Assembly: GCA_018436855.1 (NCBI GenBank) | Contig: JAHDKO010000005.1 | Coordinates: 43,711 to 107,710 of the forward strand | Source: Deltaproteobacteria bacterium | GTDB lineage: Bacteria > Desulfobacterota > Desulfomonilia > UBA1062 | DNA: 64,000 nt | Direction of reading: 5' to 3' | Shown: positions 1 to 8,643 of the stretch, in pieces | How positions within the stretch are numbered: position 1 is the stretch's first letter | Layout: every line of letters begins with the position of its first letter | The notes under the pieces: generated by a model | Told to the model about the DNA's origin: nothing | Database searches by the model: none | What the model saw: the letters and a program-made list of their open reading frames with translations, nothing else | Position numbers and translations under genes: made by a program

Positions 1-109
1 GGGGCAGGGAAAGATCGTGTGCGCGTGCAGGGGCGCCGAAGGGGGCGCCCGCCAGGGCCCATACCCCGGAGAAAAAGGCTGCTGCAAGCAGTATGAAGGG
101 TCTTCTCAT
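1..109 (-). CDS. N-terminus of an exported or membrane protein, cut by window edge
   Basis: Reading leftward from an ATG at 109 gives 36 codons without a stop before the window ends. The peptide starts Met-Arg-Arg-Pro, continues with a hydrophobic stretch rich in Leu, Ala, Phe and Gly (residues 5-25), and then turns Ala/Pro/Arg-rich, like a signal peptide or first membrane helix. ComEC-type DNA uptake proteins often begin with such a stretch after Arg-Pro, but too little is visible to assign a family. There is no clear Shine-Dalgarno site. An AT-rich tract just upstream (112-130) could hold its promoter. Confidence 0.45.
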   Translation of the reverse strand, partial: MRRPFILLAAAFFSGVWALAGAPFGAPARAHDLSLP

Positions 110-595
110 GCCGTATATGCTAAAAAAACAGTTGGTTACCTCGTTCGATACAAGCCGTTAGACCCCCTTCTCCATGTGCACGAAAGGGTTCATGTTCTTA
201 TCGGCCGGCCGGGAAAAGAACATGAAGGAAACGCGCCCGGACAACCCTGCTTGTTGAGCCGGGATGCGGCATGGTTATTATGTCTCCCATGGATGATCAC
301 CGGGGAGTTTCCATTCTCGGCAGATGACCGCTGTCAGCTATTGCCCGGTTTTATCATGCCGGTCGGCTCTTTGAGGCAGAACGTGATGGAGGAGGGCAGG
401 CAGGTATGTCATACGATCTTCATTCTTCACCGATGGAGGGGGATTGGCAGACAGCTCTGCCGCGGTTTCCTCTCAGGCAGGGCCTTCCCTTCCTTAATCC
501 GTACAAACGCGTGTGAACCGTTCGAAAAAGGCTGAAACGATCCGCCGGCCGGAGGCTCCCTGCCTTGAAAAAGCGGCGGGGGAAGGGAGAACAAG
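110..595. other. Intergenic region / long leader of the first lipoprotein gene
   Basis: About 490 bases between two divergent genes. I see no convincing coding region. The recognisable element is the promoter at 254-281, which would give the lipoprotein gene at 596 a 5' leader of roughly 300 nt. GC-rich inverted segments (for example around 543-552) could fold in the leader. Confidence 0.5.
254..281 (+). promoter_or_regulatory. Sigma-70-type promoter, lipoprotein family type
   Basis: TTGAGC at 254-259, a 16-base spacer, and TATTAT at 276-281. The same -35/-10 pair with 16-17 base spacing precedes the three other lipoprotein paralogs, which supports function. Confidence 0.55.
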
Positions 596-1723
596 GTGAA
601 GGGGAGGTTGATAATCCTGGCGGGCCTGCTCGCCGGGGCCTTGGGCATATCGCTCTATACGATATCGTGCGATGTCGACGACTATGACCCGCAGGCCGTG
701 GCAGCGGAGGCGGAGTTCACCGGTGGTCTGGGATTCGAGCTCGATGTTCCCCAGGGGGCAAACCGGCTCAGGTTCCGGCGTTCTGACCGGATGGGAGACA
801 GAGATCTGGCGGTCGGCACCCCGGATGACGGCAATCTCACCGGGGTGCTCTTCCCGGCCGGCAATCGGCTGCTCGTCAGCACGGGCTCCAGGCTGGACAT
901 AGAGGCTGCCGGTTTCTGGGGCACCGCTATGGATTCATTCTCCGTGGTGGTTCAGGAGGATATCCTCACCGAGGAGGAGTTTGCCGTTCTCCGGGAATAC
1001 GCACCTTCCCGGGGAGGATTCATCGTCTCGGACGGAGACCAGACCATTCTGGCCGCCTTTGTTCCGGTATCGGGGCAGAACGGTGTGAGCCTCAGCCTGA
1101 ACGGTGGAGAACCCGTCCTGTACACGGTCGATGCCTTCGAGGACTTCATCGATACGGCAGCCGAGGTGTGGAAGCGCAAGGCGTCCCTCGGTTATTTCAT
1201 TCTGGATTATCTCATGGACCAGATTTTTTTCGTGTCCGATACCGTGAACATCATCGAAACCCATGGCGGAAACCTCGCAGCAGAGGGCGGCATCACCTTT
1301 CTCTGTGATTCGCTTGTTCCGGATTCCGATCCGGATCCTTTGAGGCCGGCGTTCACCCGGACACTGACGTGGTCCGACCTCAATGCAAGCGGCATACCCG
1401 ATTCCGGGGACGGTTTCAGGTGGCTGTTTTTCGCCTGCTGGGAAAACGATCCGGGCGACCTCGTACACGATCTGGTGGAAGGGATTGTCGACTTCTCGGG
1501 GTTCACTGTCGAACGGGAGGAGCAGGACGGCCGGCAGGTGATTACCGGATTCGGGTTCGTCTCAGATGCAGGACAGCCCGTGGGCGTGCTTTACAATGAT
1601 TTCACCTGGATCAGGATCGAAGAGGAATTCCCGGGATCGGTCACCTTTGATCCCTTCAAGGATTTCACCATAAGCGGCGGCTTCGATATCGTATTTGCCG
1701 CCTCCGGCGGGCAGGAGCCCTGA
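596..1723 (+). CDS. Lipoprotein, paralog 1 of a four-member Ca-loop family
   Basis: A 375-residue exported protein of unknown function. The GTG start at 596 is preceded by a GGAAGGGA-type ribosome site. Residues 1-24 form a signal peptide ending in a weak lipobox (Thr-Ile-Ser-Cys), with Asp at +2 and acidic residues after it. The rest aligns by eye with the products at 4862, 6381 and 8644: a central Ala-Ser-Leu helix motif, two conserved cysteines (C237 and the Cys-Trp-Glu at C281), and between them a 12-residue acidic loop at 261-272 (D1, N3, S5, G6, D9, D12) like an EF-hand calcium loop, followed by Gly-Phe-Arg-Trp. The C-terminus carries a Phe-Gly-Phe beta motif. Family name not recognised. 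Asp at +2 would retain it in the inner membrane under E. coli rules; this is inference. Confidence 0.85.
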   Translation: MKGRLIILAGLLAGALGISLYTISCDVDDYDPQAVAAEAEFTGGLGFELDVPQGANRLRFRRSDRMGDRDLAVGTPDDGNLTGVLFPAGNRLLVSTGSRLDIEAAGFWGTAMDSFSVVVQEDILTEEEFAVLREYAPSRGGFIVSDGDQTILAAFVPVSGQNGVSLSLNGGEPVLYTVDAFEDFIDTAAEVWKRKASLGYFILDYLMDQIFFVSDTVNIIETHGGNLAAEGGITFLCDSLVPDSDPDPLRPAFTRTLTWSDLNASGIPDSGDGFRWLFFACWENDPGDLVHDLVEGIVDFSGFTVEREEQDGRQVITGFGFVSDAGQPVGVLYNDFTWIRIEEEFPGSVTFDPFKDFTISGGFDIVFAASGGQEP

Positions 1724-2043
1724 TCTTTGCTCAGATATATCCCCGGCCGTGCATTCCTCCAGCTTCCCGGCAATAGAACAGGCGCAGTAAAGGAGGGGTG
1801 CAGGCCATAACCATGGAAATTCCCGGGAAGGTTTTGGCTTGACAAGCTTTTACACATCCCATAAATGAGAACTTTAGGCGGTTTCTCTGTATATTGATTG
1901 TAGCATGGCGGGAGTGAAGGTCGTATAATCTCAGGGACTCGTGACTGCTCTTTACAAAGGGTTGGAAGATGCGCAGCCATGACATGCCTTTCCATGATTG
2001 ACACCCAAGAGACCCGGAAGACCTTGAAGGGATTTTCCATACC
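1724..2043. other. Intergenic region upstream of PAS kinase
   Basis: 320 bases with no supported gene. It holds the promoter at 1839-1867. I see no terminator hairpin after the lipoprotein gene. Confidence 0.4.
1839..1867 (+). promoter_or_regulatory. Promoter for PAS histidine kinase
   Basis: A consensus TTGACA at 1839-1844, then a 17-base spacer and TAAATG at 1862-1867 (or ATAAAT with 16 bases). It lies about 175 bases upstream of the kinase start at 2044. Confidence 0.5.
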
Positions 2044-3969
2044 ATGTCCAGTGCAAAACGTGCTCGAACAGGGGAAAACAATCTTACCGCAACCGAGGCA
2101 AAGGAGGTCATCGATTCCCTGAATCTGGGGATAGTCTGCCTGGACCGCGATGCCCGTGTTTTATGCCTGAACCCCCCGGTGCCGAACCTGCTGCACAGGC
2201 CGGACGAGGACCTGCAGGGCAAGGTTTTCTGGGATCTGCTTCCCGACGGCCTCGGCGAACGGTTCTCTGCGGCATTCCGGAGCGCGCTGGACACCAATGC
2301 GCCGGTCCGTTTTGAGGCTCATTATCCCGCCCCGTCCACGCGCCGGCTCGACTGCCGCTTTTTCTCCACCTCCAGGGGCGTCACCCTGACCCTGGAGGAC
2401 GTCACCGAGCGTAACCGGGTGGAGGAGGAGCTGCGCTTCATCGAAAACATATACCGGTTTCATTTCTCGTACAGCAACGATGTCATCTATTCATATGACA
2501 ACGATTTCAGGGTCCTGAGCGTCTCTCCGAATGTGGAGAGAATTCTGGGATACCGGCCCGAGGAGATTATCGGCAGGTACTTCCCGGAGCTGAACATACT
2601 CTACCGTCGTGATATAAAGAGGGCATCTTCGGATGCCCTCTTTGTCCTTTCCGGGAGCACCGTCCGCACCTCGGTCTACCGGTTCATCGCCAAGGACGGA
2701 ACCATGCGCTATGGCGACACGAGCGGGCTTCCTCTCATGCGTGACGGCCGGGTGGCTGGGGTGATTTCCGTGGCCAGGGACATCACCGAGCGCAAAAAGG
2801 CCGAGGCGGTCATCCGAGAGTCGGAAGAAAAATACCGGCTGGTGGTGAAAAATGCCAACGAGGGCATCACCGTGATACAGGACGGTGTGCTGTGTTTTGT
2901 GAACCCGAAGATCTGCGAGCTTCTGGGCCATGCAGAGGAAGATCTGATCGGCAAACCCGTTGCCCCGTTCATCCATCCGGACGACCGGGAGCTGGTGATG
3001 GGCAGGCACGCCAGGAGGATGAAAGGTGAATCGATACCCGAGGTTTACCCCTTCCGGGTGGTGGACAGACAGGGAACCATCCGGTGGCTGGAGATCAATG
3101 CCGTCAGGGTTGCCTGGGAGGGCAGGCCGGCAACGCTGAATTTTCTCACGGACGTCAGCGAGCGGGTCCGGGCGGAGCAGGACCGGAAAAAGTTCGAAGA
3201 GCAGCTCGCACAATCTCAGAAAATCGAGGCCCTGGGCTCCTTTGCCGGAGGCATCGCCCATGGTCTGAACAATTTCATCTACCCGGTGATCATCAACACG
3301 GAGCTGCTGCTGGAAGATGCCGCGCCGGGCAGCAGGGAGCAGGAAATCCTTCAGCAGACCCTGAGCGCCGCATGCAGACAGCGGGACCTGGTGAGGCAGA
3401 TCCTCTTCTTCAGCAGGCGGAGCGGTCCGAACCCGAGCCCGGTGCAGGTCGCGCCCCTGCTGGATGAAACGATCAGTTTCCTGAGGTCATCCATCCCGAG
3501 TACGATCGAGATACGCAAGAGCATCCATGCCCCCTGGGATACGGTTATGGGCGATGCCTCGCAGATCCAGCAGATCATCATGAATCTCTGCAGGAACGCA
3601 GCCGATGCAATGGTTGCGCAGCAGGGCGTGATCGAGATCAGGCTCGAAAACACAAGGCTCAAGACCCTTGAAGGCCATCCTGAGCTCAAACCCGGAAGAT
3701 TTCTCCTGCTCTCGGTGAGAGACGACGGGTGCGGAATGACCGGCGAGGTGATGATGCATATCTTCGAACCGTTCTTCACCACCAAGGAGGTGGGCAAGGG
3801 CAGCGGCATGGGGCTGCCTGCTGTCCACGGCATTGTGAAGAGCCACGGCGGCGCCATAACGGTCCGCAGCCAGACAGGCAGGGGGGCCCTGTTCTCGGTG
3901 TATCTGCCGGTGCACGGCAACCGGGACCGGGGAAAGGCTTCGCCTAGAAATGCGGGTAAGTCAAAGTAA
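2044..3969 (+). CDS. Soluble PAS-PAS-PAS sensor histidine kinase
   Basis: A 641-residue kinase without obvious membrane segments, so probably a cytoplasmic sensor. Three PAS domains (about 15-125, 135-255, 260-385) are each followed by the typical Asp-Ile/Val-Thr-Glu-Arg PAC ending. The dimerisation/phosphoacceptor region has Gly-Gly-Ile-Ala-His with H406. The ATPase domain shows the N box (Asn-Leu-Cys-Arg-Asn-Ala), the G1 box (Asp-Asp-Gly-Cys-Gly-Met), an F box (Phe-Glu-Pro-Phe-Phe-Thr-Thr-Lys) and the G2 box (Gly-Ser-Gly-Met-Gly-Leu). The residue after the phosphoacceptor His is Gly instead of the usual Asp/Glu. There is no receiver domain and no regulator next door, so it is an orphan; HPt and REC proteins are encoded at 28302 and 28744. 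Confidence 0.9.
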   Translation: MSSAKRARTGENNLTATEAKEVIDSLNLGIVCLDRDARVLCLNPPVPNLLHRPDEDLQGKVFWDLLPDGLGERFSAAFRSALDTNAPVRFEAHYPAPSTRRLDCRFFSTSRGVTLTLEDVTERNRVEEELRFIENIYRFHFSYSNDVIYSYDNDFRVLSVSPNVERILGYRPEEIIGRYFPELNILYRRDIKRASSDALFVLSGSTVRTSVYRFIAKDGTMRYGDTSGLPLMRDGRVAGVISVARDITERKKAEAVIRESEEKYRLVVKNANEGITVIQDGVLCFVNPKICELLGHAEEDLIGKPVAPFIHPDDRELVMGRHARRMKGESIPEVYPFRVVDRQGTIRWLEINAVRVAWEGRPATLNFLTDVSERVRAEQDRKKFEEQLAQSQKIEALGSFAGGIAHGLNNFIYPVIINTELLLEDAAPGSREQEILQQTLSAACRQRDLVRQILFFSRRSGPNPSPVQVAPLLDETISFLRSSIPSTIEIRKSIHAPWDTVMGDASQIQQIIMNLCRNAADAMVAQQGVIEIRLENTRLKTLEGHPELKPGRFLLLSVRDDGCGMTGEVMMHIFEPFFTTKEVGKGSGMGLPAVHGIVKSHGGAITVRSQTGRGALFSVYLPVHGNRDRGKASPRNAGKSK

Positions 3970-4099
3970 ACATAGAAGTAATAAGTCAATCGATACACAC
4001 AGTGCGCTTAAGGGTTTTAAGATTGTTTTACACAGACGGGCCGGTTTCCTGTGCTATAAAGAAGGCAGAGCGCGCATCACGAGAAAGGAACCGGCTCTC

Positions 4100-4720
4100 A
4101 TGCAATACACGGTGTTCGATACCCCTGTCCTCAAGTCGGTCTTCCGCATGATCTCTCTCGTCTATCTGAAGGCATGCGGCTGGAAGGTCGAGGGCAGGGC
4201 CCCCGAGGGTCCGAAGAACATGGTTATCGCAGCCTTTCATACCTCCAACTGGGATTTTCCCATCGGCCTGTCCATTGCCTTCGCCCTGGGCGTCAAGATC
4301 TACTGGATCGGGAAAGACGCCCTGTTCAGGCCCCCCTTCGGCCCGCTCATGCGCTGGCTGGGCGGCATACCGGTCAACCGCAGGGGCCCGCACGACACGG
4401 TCTCGCGCACCATCCAGGTTTTTCTCGAGTACGAGCACCTGAATATCGCCATCACGCCCGAGGGCACCCGGAGGAAGGCCTCTTACTGGAAGACCGGATT
4501 TTACCATATCGCAAACGGGGCACGGGTTCCGATCGTGCTGGGATTTCTCGACTACCGGCGCAAGGTCGGCGGTGTCGGACCCACAGTGGTCCCGACCGGC
4601 GATATCGAGGCTGACATGGGAAAAATCCGCAGTTTCTACGCAGGCGTAGTTGCCAGATATCCCGAAAATGCCTGCCTTCCCTCATTGAAACCCGATGAGA
4701 CCCGGCGGACAGTGACCTGA
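4100..4720 (+). CDS. 1-acyl-glycerol-3-phosphate acyltransferase family protein
   Basis: A 206-residue PlsC-fold acyltransferase, expected to transfer an acyl chain to a lysophospholipid or similar acceptor at the inner membrane. The catalytic His-x4-Asp motif is seen as His-Thr-Ser-Asn-Trp-Asp, and the substrate-binding motif as Thr-Pro-Glu-Gly-Thr-Arg. The closest subfamily by appearance is the short soluble-looking type of about 200 residues found beside lipid and stress genes; no strong membrane helix is visible. The frame stays open upstream to 3950, overlapping the kinase gene, but the ATG at 4100 has an AGAAAGGAA ribosome site and matches the family N-terminus. It is followed 25 bases later by the promoter of the next lipoprotein gene. 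Confidence 0.85.
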   Translation: MQYTVFDTPVLKSVFRMISLVYLKACGWKVEGRAPEGPKNMVIAAFHTSNWDFPIGLSIAFALGVKIYWIGKDALFRPPFGPLMRWLGGIPVNRRGPHDTVSRTIQVFLEYEHLNIAITPEGTRRKASYWKTGFYHIANGARVPIVLGFLDYRRKVGGVGPTVVPTGDIEADMGKIRSFYAGVVARYPENACLPSLKPDETRRTVT

Positions 4721-4744
4721 AGAACCCTGCAGCCGGCCGTATGC

Positions 4745-4773
4745 TTGAGCCCCGGGCCTGCTGCTCCTATTAT
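4745..4773 (+). promoter_or_regulatory. Sigma-70-type promoter, lipoprotein family type
   Basis: TTGAGC at 4745-4750, a 17-base spacer, and TATTAT at 4768-4773. It gives the gene at 4862 a leader of about 80 nt. Confidence 0.6.
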
Positions 4774-4861
4774 TATTTTTTGCCGGCACACCGGCTCTTT
4801 GTGCCCATCCGAACGAACTTTCCGAGCGGTTTCACCGGAAAGAGGGGGGGAGGGGAAGCAG

Positions 4862-5962
4862 ATGAAGGTCAGGCTCGGGGTTGTGCATATCCTGATCCGG
4901 GTTTTTCTTATGGCCGGCATTGCCCTATGGTCCTGCGGCGAAGAACATCCCGACAGGGATCAGGCGGAAACGGAATCCACCGGCGCCTACCGCTTCCACC
5001 TCCAGGCCGGTCAATCAGCCCCTGTCCTCACCTTCTCGCAGATCTTCAATGGCCAGAAGAGATTCATCGAGGTGAGAGACGACGGCCGGGGACAGTTCAC
5101 CGGCACCTACGAACCGGACTCCGGCAGGATCGTTCTTGATGAGGGGATCGTGCTGATCGTCTCTTCCCCGGGCATCTGGGACGAAGCCCCCGGCGACCTC
5201 ACCTTCTCCGTGGAAGAAGATATTGAGATCGTCCGGGACTTCCCTGCCTTCCGCACCACCTTTCCCCGATTCGGAACCTTTGCCGTGACCGACGGCTTCG
5301 ACACCGTACGGGGGACCTTTGCCGGAATCACCGGGGAGCGGGGCGTGAATCTGAGCGTCAACGGGTCGAGATGGACCTTTTTTCGGGAGGCTGCCTTTGC
5401 AGGCCTGTACGGAGTGGAAGCCGACGTCCGGGAGCGGAAGGCAAGCCTTGCGTTCATCGTCGTGAATCTGCTCGTGAGACAGATTTTTTTCGTGGCCCGG
5501 ACCGTTGATCTCATTCATGAGCATGAACAGGATCTTCTGGATGAGGAGATCCTGACCTTTCCCTGCAGCGGCCTGTCATTGCCGTCAGGCCCGTCACCGG
5601 AGACAGGCTCCCGCACGCTCGCGTGGTTCGACGAGGCCGATGATGATCAGGTGGGTGCGGGTGATAGTTTTCGCTGGGACGTGCTCTCCTGCTGGGAAGG
5701 CGATCGGGACGGGCTTGTCGAAGGTCTGGTGAGCGGGCGGGTCGATCTCTCCTCAATGGTGGATGCCCGGATGAGGAGAAACGGCGGTGAGGTTTCCACC
5801 CGGTTCGGCTTCGATCAGGGTGGCGGTGCGGGCGTGCGGTTCACAGACCTCGCTGTCACCGAGGTGCAGGATGAGGGCCGGTCCCTTGCAGCCGACGGGA
5901 GCCGGACCTTTACCCTGAACGGGGAATTCTCGCTCGTCTTTTCCGAGACAGACCGCGATTGA
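4862..5962 (+). CDS. Lipoprotein, paralog 2 of the Ca-loop family
   Basis: A 366-residue lipoprotein. The ATG at 4862 is preceded by an AGGGGAAG-type site; upstream in-frame sequence belongs to the leader. The signal peptide ends in a good lipobox, Leu-Trp-Ser-Cys, with Gly at +2, which would allow outer-membrane export under E. coli rules. The body matches the other three paralogs: Val-Glu-Glu-Asp-Ile strand, Arg-Lys-Ala-Ser-Leu-Ala helix, a cysteine in a Leu-Thr-Phe-Pro-Cys context, the acidic loop before Ser-Phe-Arg-Trp, then Ser-Cys-Trp-Glu. The loop here is Asp-rich but has Ala at position 3, so calcium binding is less certain than in paralogs 1, 3 and 4. Function unknown. Confidence 0.85.
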   Translation: MKVRLGVVHILIRVFLMAGIALWSCGEEHPDRDQAETESTGAYRFHLQAGQSAPVLTFSQIFNGQKRFIEVRDDGRGQFTGTYEPDSGRIVLDEGIVLIVSSPGIWDEAPGDLTFSVEEDIEIVRDFPAFRTTFPRFGTFAVTDGFDTVRGTFAGITGERGVNLSVNGSRWTFFREAAFAGLYGVEADVRERKASLAFIVVNLLVRQIFFVARTVDLIHEHEQDLLDEEILTFPCSGLSLPSGPSPETGSRTLAWFDEADDDQVGAGDSFRWDVLSCWEGDRDGLVEGLVSGRVDLSSMVDARMRRNGGEVSTRFGFDQGGGAGVRFTDLAVTEVQDEGRSLAADGSRTFTLNGEFSLVFSETDRD

Positions 5963-6380
5963 GAACAGACGTGTACATCCGCGTTCAATCCTTCCCGGTT
6001 TTCCTTATGCACCGCCCTGCACGCTTGAGGCAGGGAGGGTCGCTTTTATTATATTCTCAACAAGAATCTGCCCCTTCTCGGCCGCGGTGAGCACACCCGC
6101 TCCAGATGCGCTCCGGTTGGCCGCGGCTTTCCGCGGATATTTCTTCGGGCAGGGCGGGATAGAGGAGGTTCGTATTTTCGGGCAAATGACACGATCATTC
6201 TTTTTCCCGGCAGCCATCGCTGCTTGTTTTCTCCCATGGTTTTCCCGGGTTCGTCATCCATCCATCGATCTTTCTCTTACATTTCCTCGTATTGGATGAG
6301 GAGGGCAAAGGCGGCCTTTTTTCAGGGCATGTACGGAATGGTACGGCCGCTTCCGGAATCAAAAACGAAAGGAGAATTCT
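5963..6380. other. Intergenic region / long leader of lipoprotein paralog 3
   Basis: About 420 bases without a supported gene. The promoter at 6025-6052 would give a leader of about 325 nt. A short AAAGG/CCTTT hairpin followed by six T lies near 6307-6321 and might attenuate transcription; it is weak. Confidence 0.4.
6025..6052 (+). promoter_or_regulatory. Sigma-70-type promoter, lipoprotein family type
   Basis: TTGAGG at 6025-6030, a 16-base spacer, and TATTAT at 6047-6052, the same architecture as at 254, 4745 and 8188. Confidence 0.55.
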
Positions 6381-8057
6381 ATGGGAAAAAACGTGATCAA
6401 AATGATTGTGCTGATGGCGCTTGCCTTGCTCGTCATGTTTATGTCCGTTTCCTGCGACGATGACGATGATGACGACAACGGTGTCCCGGTTGCAGGCGAA
6501 TCACAGCTCCTGGGCAGTTACACCTACACCCTTGACCTCGCGGGTTCGGGACAGCCGCTGGTCATGTCTCGGACCGGCACAGACATGCAGATGACCGCAG
6601 AGATAAGCAGTCCGGATGAGACTCAGGTGACAGGGACATACACACCGAACGAGCACAGGATCACCATGGCGCAGGACACCACCCTGCTGGTCAGGGCCGG
6701 GAACTTTCTGGGTGAGGCCGCCACGGACTACACCATTACCGTGCAGGAAGAGATCGTGTTTCGCGGTGAGACAGCACTGGCTCAGGAAGAAGAGACCGTC
6801 CCGTCAGGGGAGGGGCTTGCTCCGGCAGGGGATGAAACTCAGCAGATCCCCCCGGTGATCGAGGGAGACACCACCGTGCCCGGTCCGGATTCATCGCCTC
6901 CGGTGATCGAGGGAGACACCGCCATGCCCGGTTCGGACTCGCCGGTGATCCAGGATGGCGCCACTGCGGAAGACGGGGTGGACATCACGGTCTCCACCGA
7001 GGACGATCCATCCACTCCGGGGCTGGATGAGCCTCCCGTTGTCGAGATAGACGGCCAACCCGGCATGGATCAGGACACCGGAACCATCAACGGGATGGAA
7101 GGCACCTCGGTACCCACGGATACAACCGGCACCCCGGTTGTCGATACCCAGACACCCCTGGCAGGGGGCGATATCGATACCCTGACCGATGGAGAGGGCA
7201 CGATCGTCACCGGTCAGGACGGGGAACCGCCCGTCACCCCGGAAGCAGACCAGCCCCTGGCGCCGCAGGACAGCGGAGCACCCGGGGCAGCTCGGGAAGA
7301 AGGCTCGGTAACCATGGAAGAGCAGGTGCCCGTACAGGGTTCCTATTCCCTCACCTATGACGGGAATACCATCACGGTCACCTTTGCCGATGATGCAGTC
7401 GCCGGAAGAGCGGATGTGTCGATGAACGGGGAGGACCCGGTTTCCTTCGAGGTGGGTGAATTCGCAGGCCTCGTCGAAAGCGACGCGCCTGACTGGCAGC
7501 AGAGGGCAAGCCTTTCATACATGATCATTCGTCTGCTCATAGACCAGGCCCTGCTGGTGGTGGAGACCACAGACATCATCGAGGACAACCGCCAGACGCT
7601 TCTCGCCGATACCACGCTCTCTTTCGACTGCAACGAAGCCGTTCTGGAAGAGGGGATCGAGGAACCCGAATTTTTCCTGCCCATGGGAAACCGGACCCTG
7701 ATCTGGCTCGATGAGAACGAAAACAGCGACGTGGACGCCGGAGACGATTTCCGGTGGGAGATCGCCTCGTGCTGGGAGTCTGCCGAGGATGACCTCATCG
7801 ACGGCCTCGCAAACGGCGAGGTCCTGTTCTCGGGGTATGTCAGGGACATGGAGCAGCGGGACGGGCAGCAGGTGCTCACCAGCTTCGGCTTCGATACGGA
7901 CGATAACGGAGGGGTCTTCTATACCGAGCTGGTATTTTTCCCCGTAGGAGAGGGGGGAACGCCCGGGATCCTGATACTCGATCCGGTGCGGTCGTTCACC
8001 CTCAACGGGGGCTTTGCCGTGGTATTCACCGAGATCCGGCAGGAAGACGGCTTATGA
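6381..8057 (+). CDS. Lipoprotein, paralog 3, with Pro/Asp/Thr-rich insertion
   Basis: A 558-residue lipoprotein. The ATG at 6381 follows a GAAAGGAG site. The signal peptide ends Ser-Val-Ser-Cys and is followed directly by a run of seven Asp, so +2 and +3 are both Asp, a strong inner-membrane retention signal by E. coli rules. The family fold is split by a low-complexity insertion of about 170 residues (roughly 140-310) rich in Pro, Asp, Gly, Thr and Glu, with tandem 16-residue repeats. Conserved family parts resume after it: Gln-Arg-Ala-Ser-Leu helix, Cys in a Leu-Ser-Phe-Asp-Cys context, an acidic 12-residue loop (D1, N3, N5, D9, D12) before Asp-Phe-Arg-Trp, and Ser-Cys-Trp-Glu. A terminator follows at 8107. 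Function unknown. Confidence 0.85.
   Translation: MGKNVIKMIVLMALALLVMFMSVSCDDDDDDDNGVPVAGESQLLGSYTYTLDLAGSGQPLVMSRTGTDMQMTAEISSPDETQVTGTYTPNEHRITMAQDTTLLVRAGNFLGEAATDYTITVQEEIVFRGETALAQEEETVPSGEGLAPAGDETQQIPPVIEGDTTVPGPDSSPPVIEGDTAMPGSDSPVIQDGATAEDGVDITVSTEDDPSTPGLDEPPVVEIDGQPGMDQDTGTINGMEGTSVPTDTTGTPVVDTQTPLAGGDIDTLTDGEGTIVTGQDGEPPVTPEADQPLAPQDSGAPGAAREEGSVTMEEQVPVQGSYSLTYDGNTITVTFADDAVAGRADVSMNGEDPVSFEVGEFAGLVESDAPDWQQRASLSYMIIRLLIDQALLVVETTDIIEDNRQTLLADTTLSFDCNEAVLEEGIEEPEFFLPMGNRTLIWLDENENSDVDAGDDFRWEIASCWESAEDDLIDGLANGEVLFSGYVRDMEQRDGQQVLTSFGFDTDDNGGVFYTELVFFPVGEGGTPGILILDPVRSFTLNGGFAVVFTEIRQEDGL
6852..6962 (+). repeat. 48-bp tandem repeat inside lipoprotein paralog 3
   Basis: An identical 21-mer at 6852-6872 and 6900-6920 begins two 48-base units, each coding a 16-residue Pro-Val-Ile-Glu-Gly-Asp unit. 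A third, degenerate copy starts at about 6942. This is recent in-frame duplication in a linker. Confidence 0.8.
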
Positions 8058-8106
8058 GCCGTAAGGATCTGCGGTAGCAGGTTGGGATCGATCCATGGAT
8101 AATCGG

Positions 8107-8142
8107 GCGCCGGGCTTTCCACCAAAGGCCCGGCGCTGTTTT
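8107..8142 (+). terminator. Rho-independent terminator after paralog 3
   Basis: Perfect 9-bp stem, GCGCCGGGC at 8107-8115 with its complement at 8128-8136, extended inward by TTT/AAA pairs and followed by TGTTTT. Confidence 0.75.
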
Positions 8143-8187
8143 GCCTCCCCTTTATGACGTCCGCGTCATACTTGAGGGCAGGAAGGC

Positions 8188-8215
8188 TTGAGCCTGCGAG
8201 GATGTGCTCTATTAT
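8188..8215 (+). promoter_or_regulatory. Sigma-70-type promoter, lipoprotein family type
   Basis: TTGAGC at 8188-8193, a 16-base spacer, TATTAT at 8210-8215. Fourth copy of the same architecture. Confidence 0.6.
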
Positions 8216-8404
8216 TAAATTATAACGAAAAATAACCGGCGAGAGGCCCGATTCCTGCTCCTCACGTGATACCTTTGCCTGCTGAACAGATATCTTGCCG
8301 GATAGCAGAATGCCCAGCACCCTGGGCTCGATAGAGGGGTCATATCCCCCCTCACGTGTGTGTTGCCAGCTTGGCAGGAGAATCGGTCCGCTTTCCGGGA
8401 ATCA

Positions 8405-8426
8405 CTTCGTTGCCCCGGCAACGAAG
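8405..8426 (+). promoter_or_regulatory. Perfect hairpin in 5' leader of paralog 4
   Basis: Ten-base arms CTTCGTTGCC (8405-8414) and its exact complement (8417-8426) around CC. There is no T run, so it is not a terminator; it lies about 190 nt into the predicted leader and could be a protein or RNA control site. Confidence 0.4.
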
Positions 8427-8643
8427 CATGGTTGAGGAGGTCGGATTCCATGGGCGCTCGATTCCCGCACGCTCTTCCCAGGACAGAAGACCGCGCGGCC
8501 TGCTTTTTACCCAAGTCTTTCCACGATTCCCGTCCCGTATGTTCTGCCCGTGTCGATCACGGGTTTCCATGCCTGAAGGAATAGTGTGGCGTCAGGTGAT
8601 GCATGAGGACCATTCCAGATTCCTTGTAGGAAAGGAGGATTCT

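Larger units (their letters stand above)
8058..8643. other. Intergenic region / long leader of lipoprotein paralog 4
   Basis: About 590 bases with no convincing gene. In order it holds a terminator (8107-8142), a promoter (8188-8215) and a perfect hairpin (8405-8426). The predicted leader is about 425 nt, long enough for post-transcriptional control. Confidence 0.5.

Noticed and set aside
17..535. 172-codon plus-strand frame at the left edge
   Set aside because: Composition is not protein-like, there is no ribosome site, and a signal-peptide-like gene runs on the other strand from 109 while a promoter sits inside it.
3950..4099. N-terminal extension of the acyltransferase
   Set aside because: In-frame but overlaps the kinase gene, lacks a ribosome site and is unlike the family; the ATG at 4100 is better.
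6438..6480. GAT/GAC codon run looking like a microsatellite
   Set aside because: It encodes the normal Asp tail after the lipobox; similar but not identical codons in paralog 4 show it is coding.
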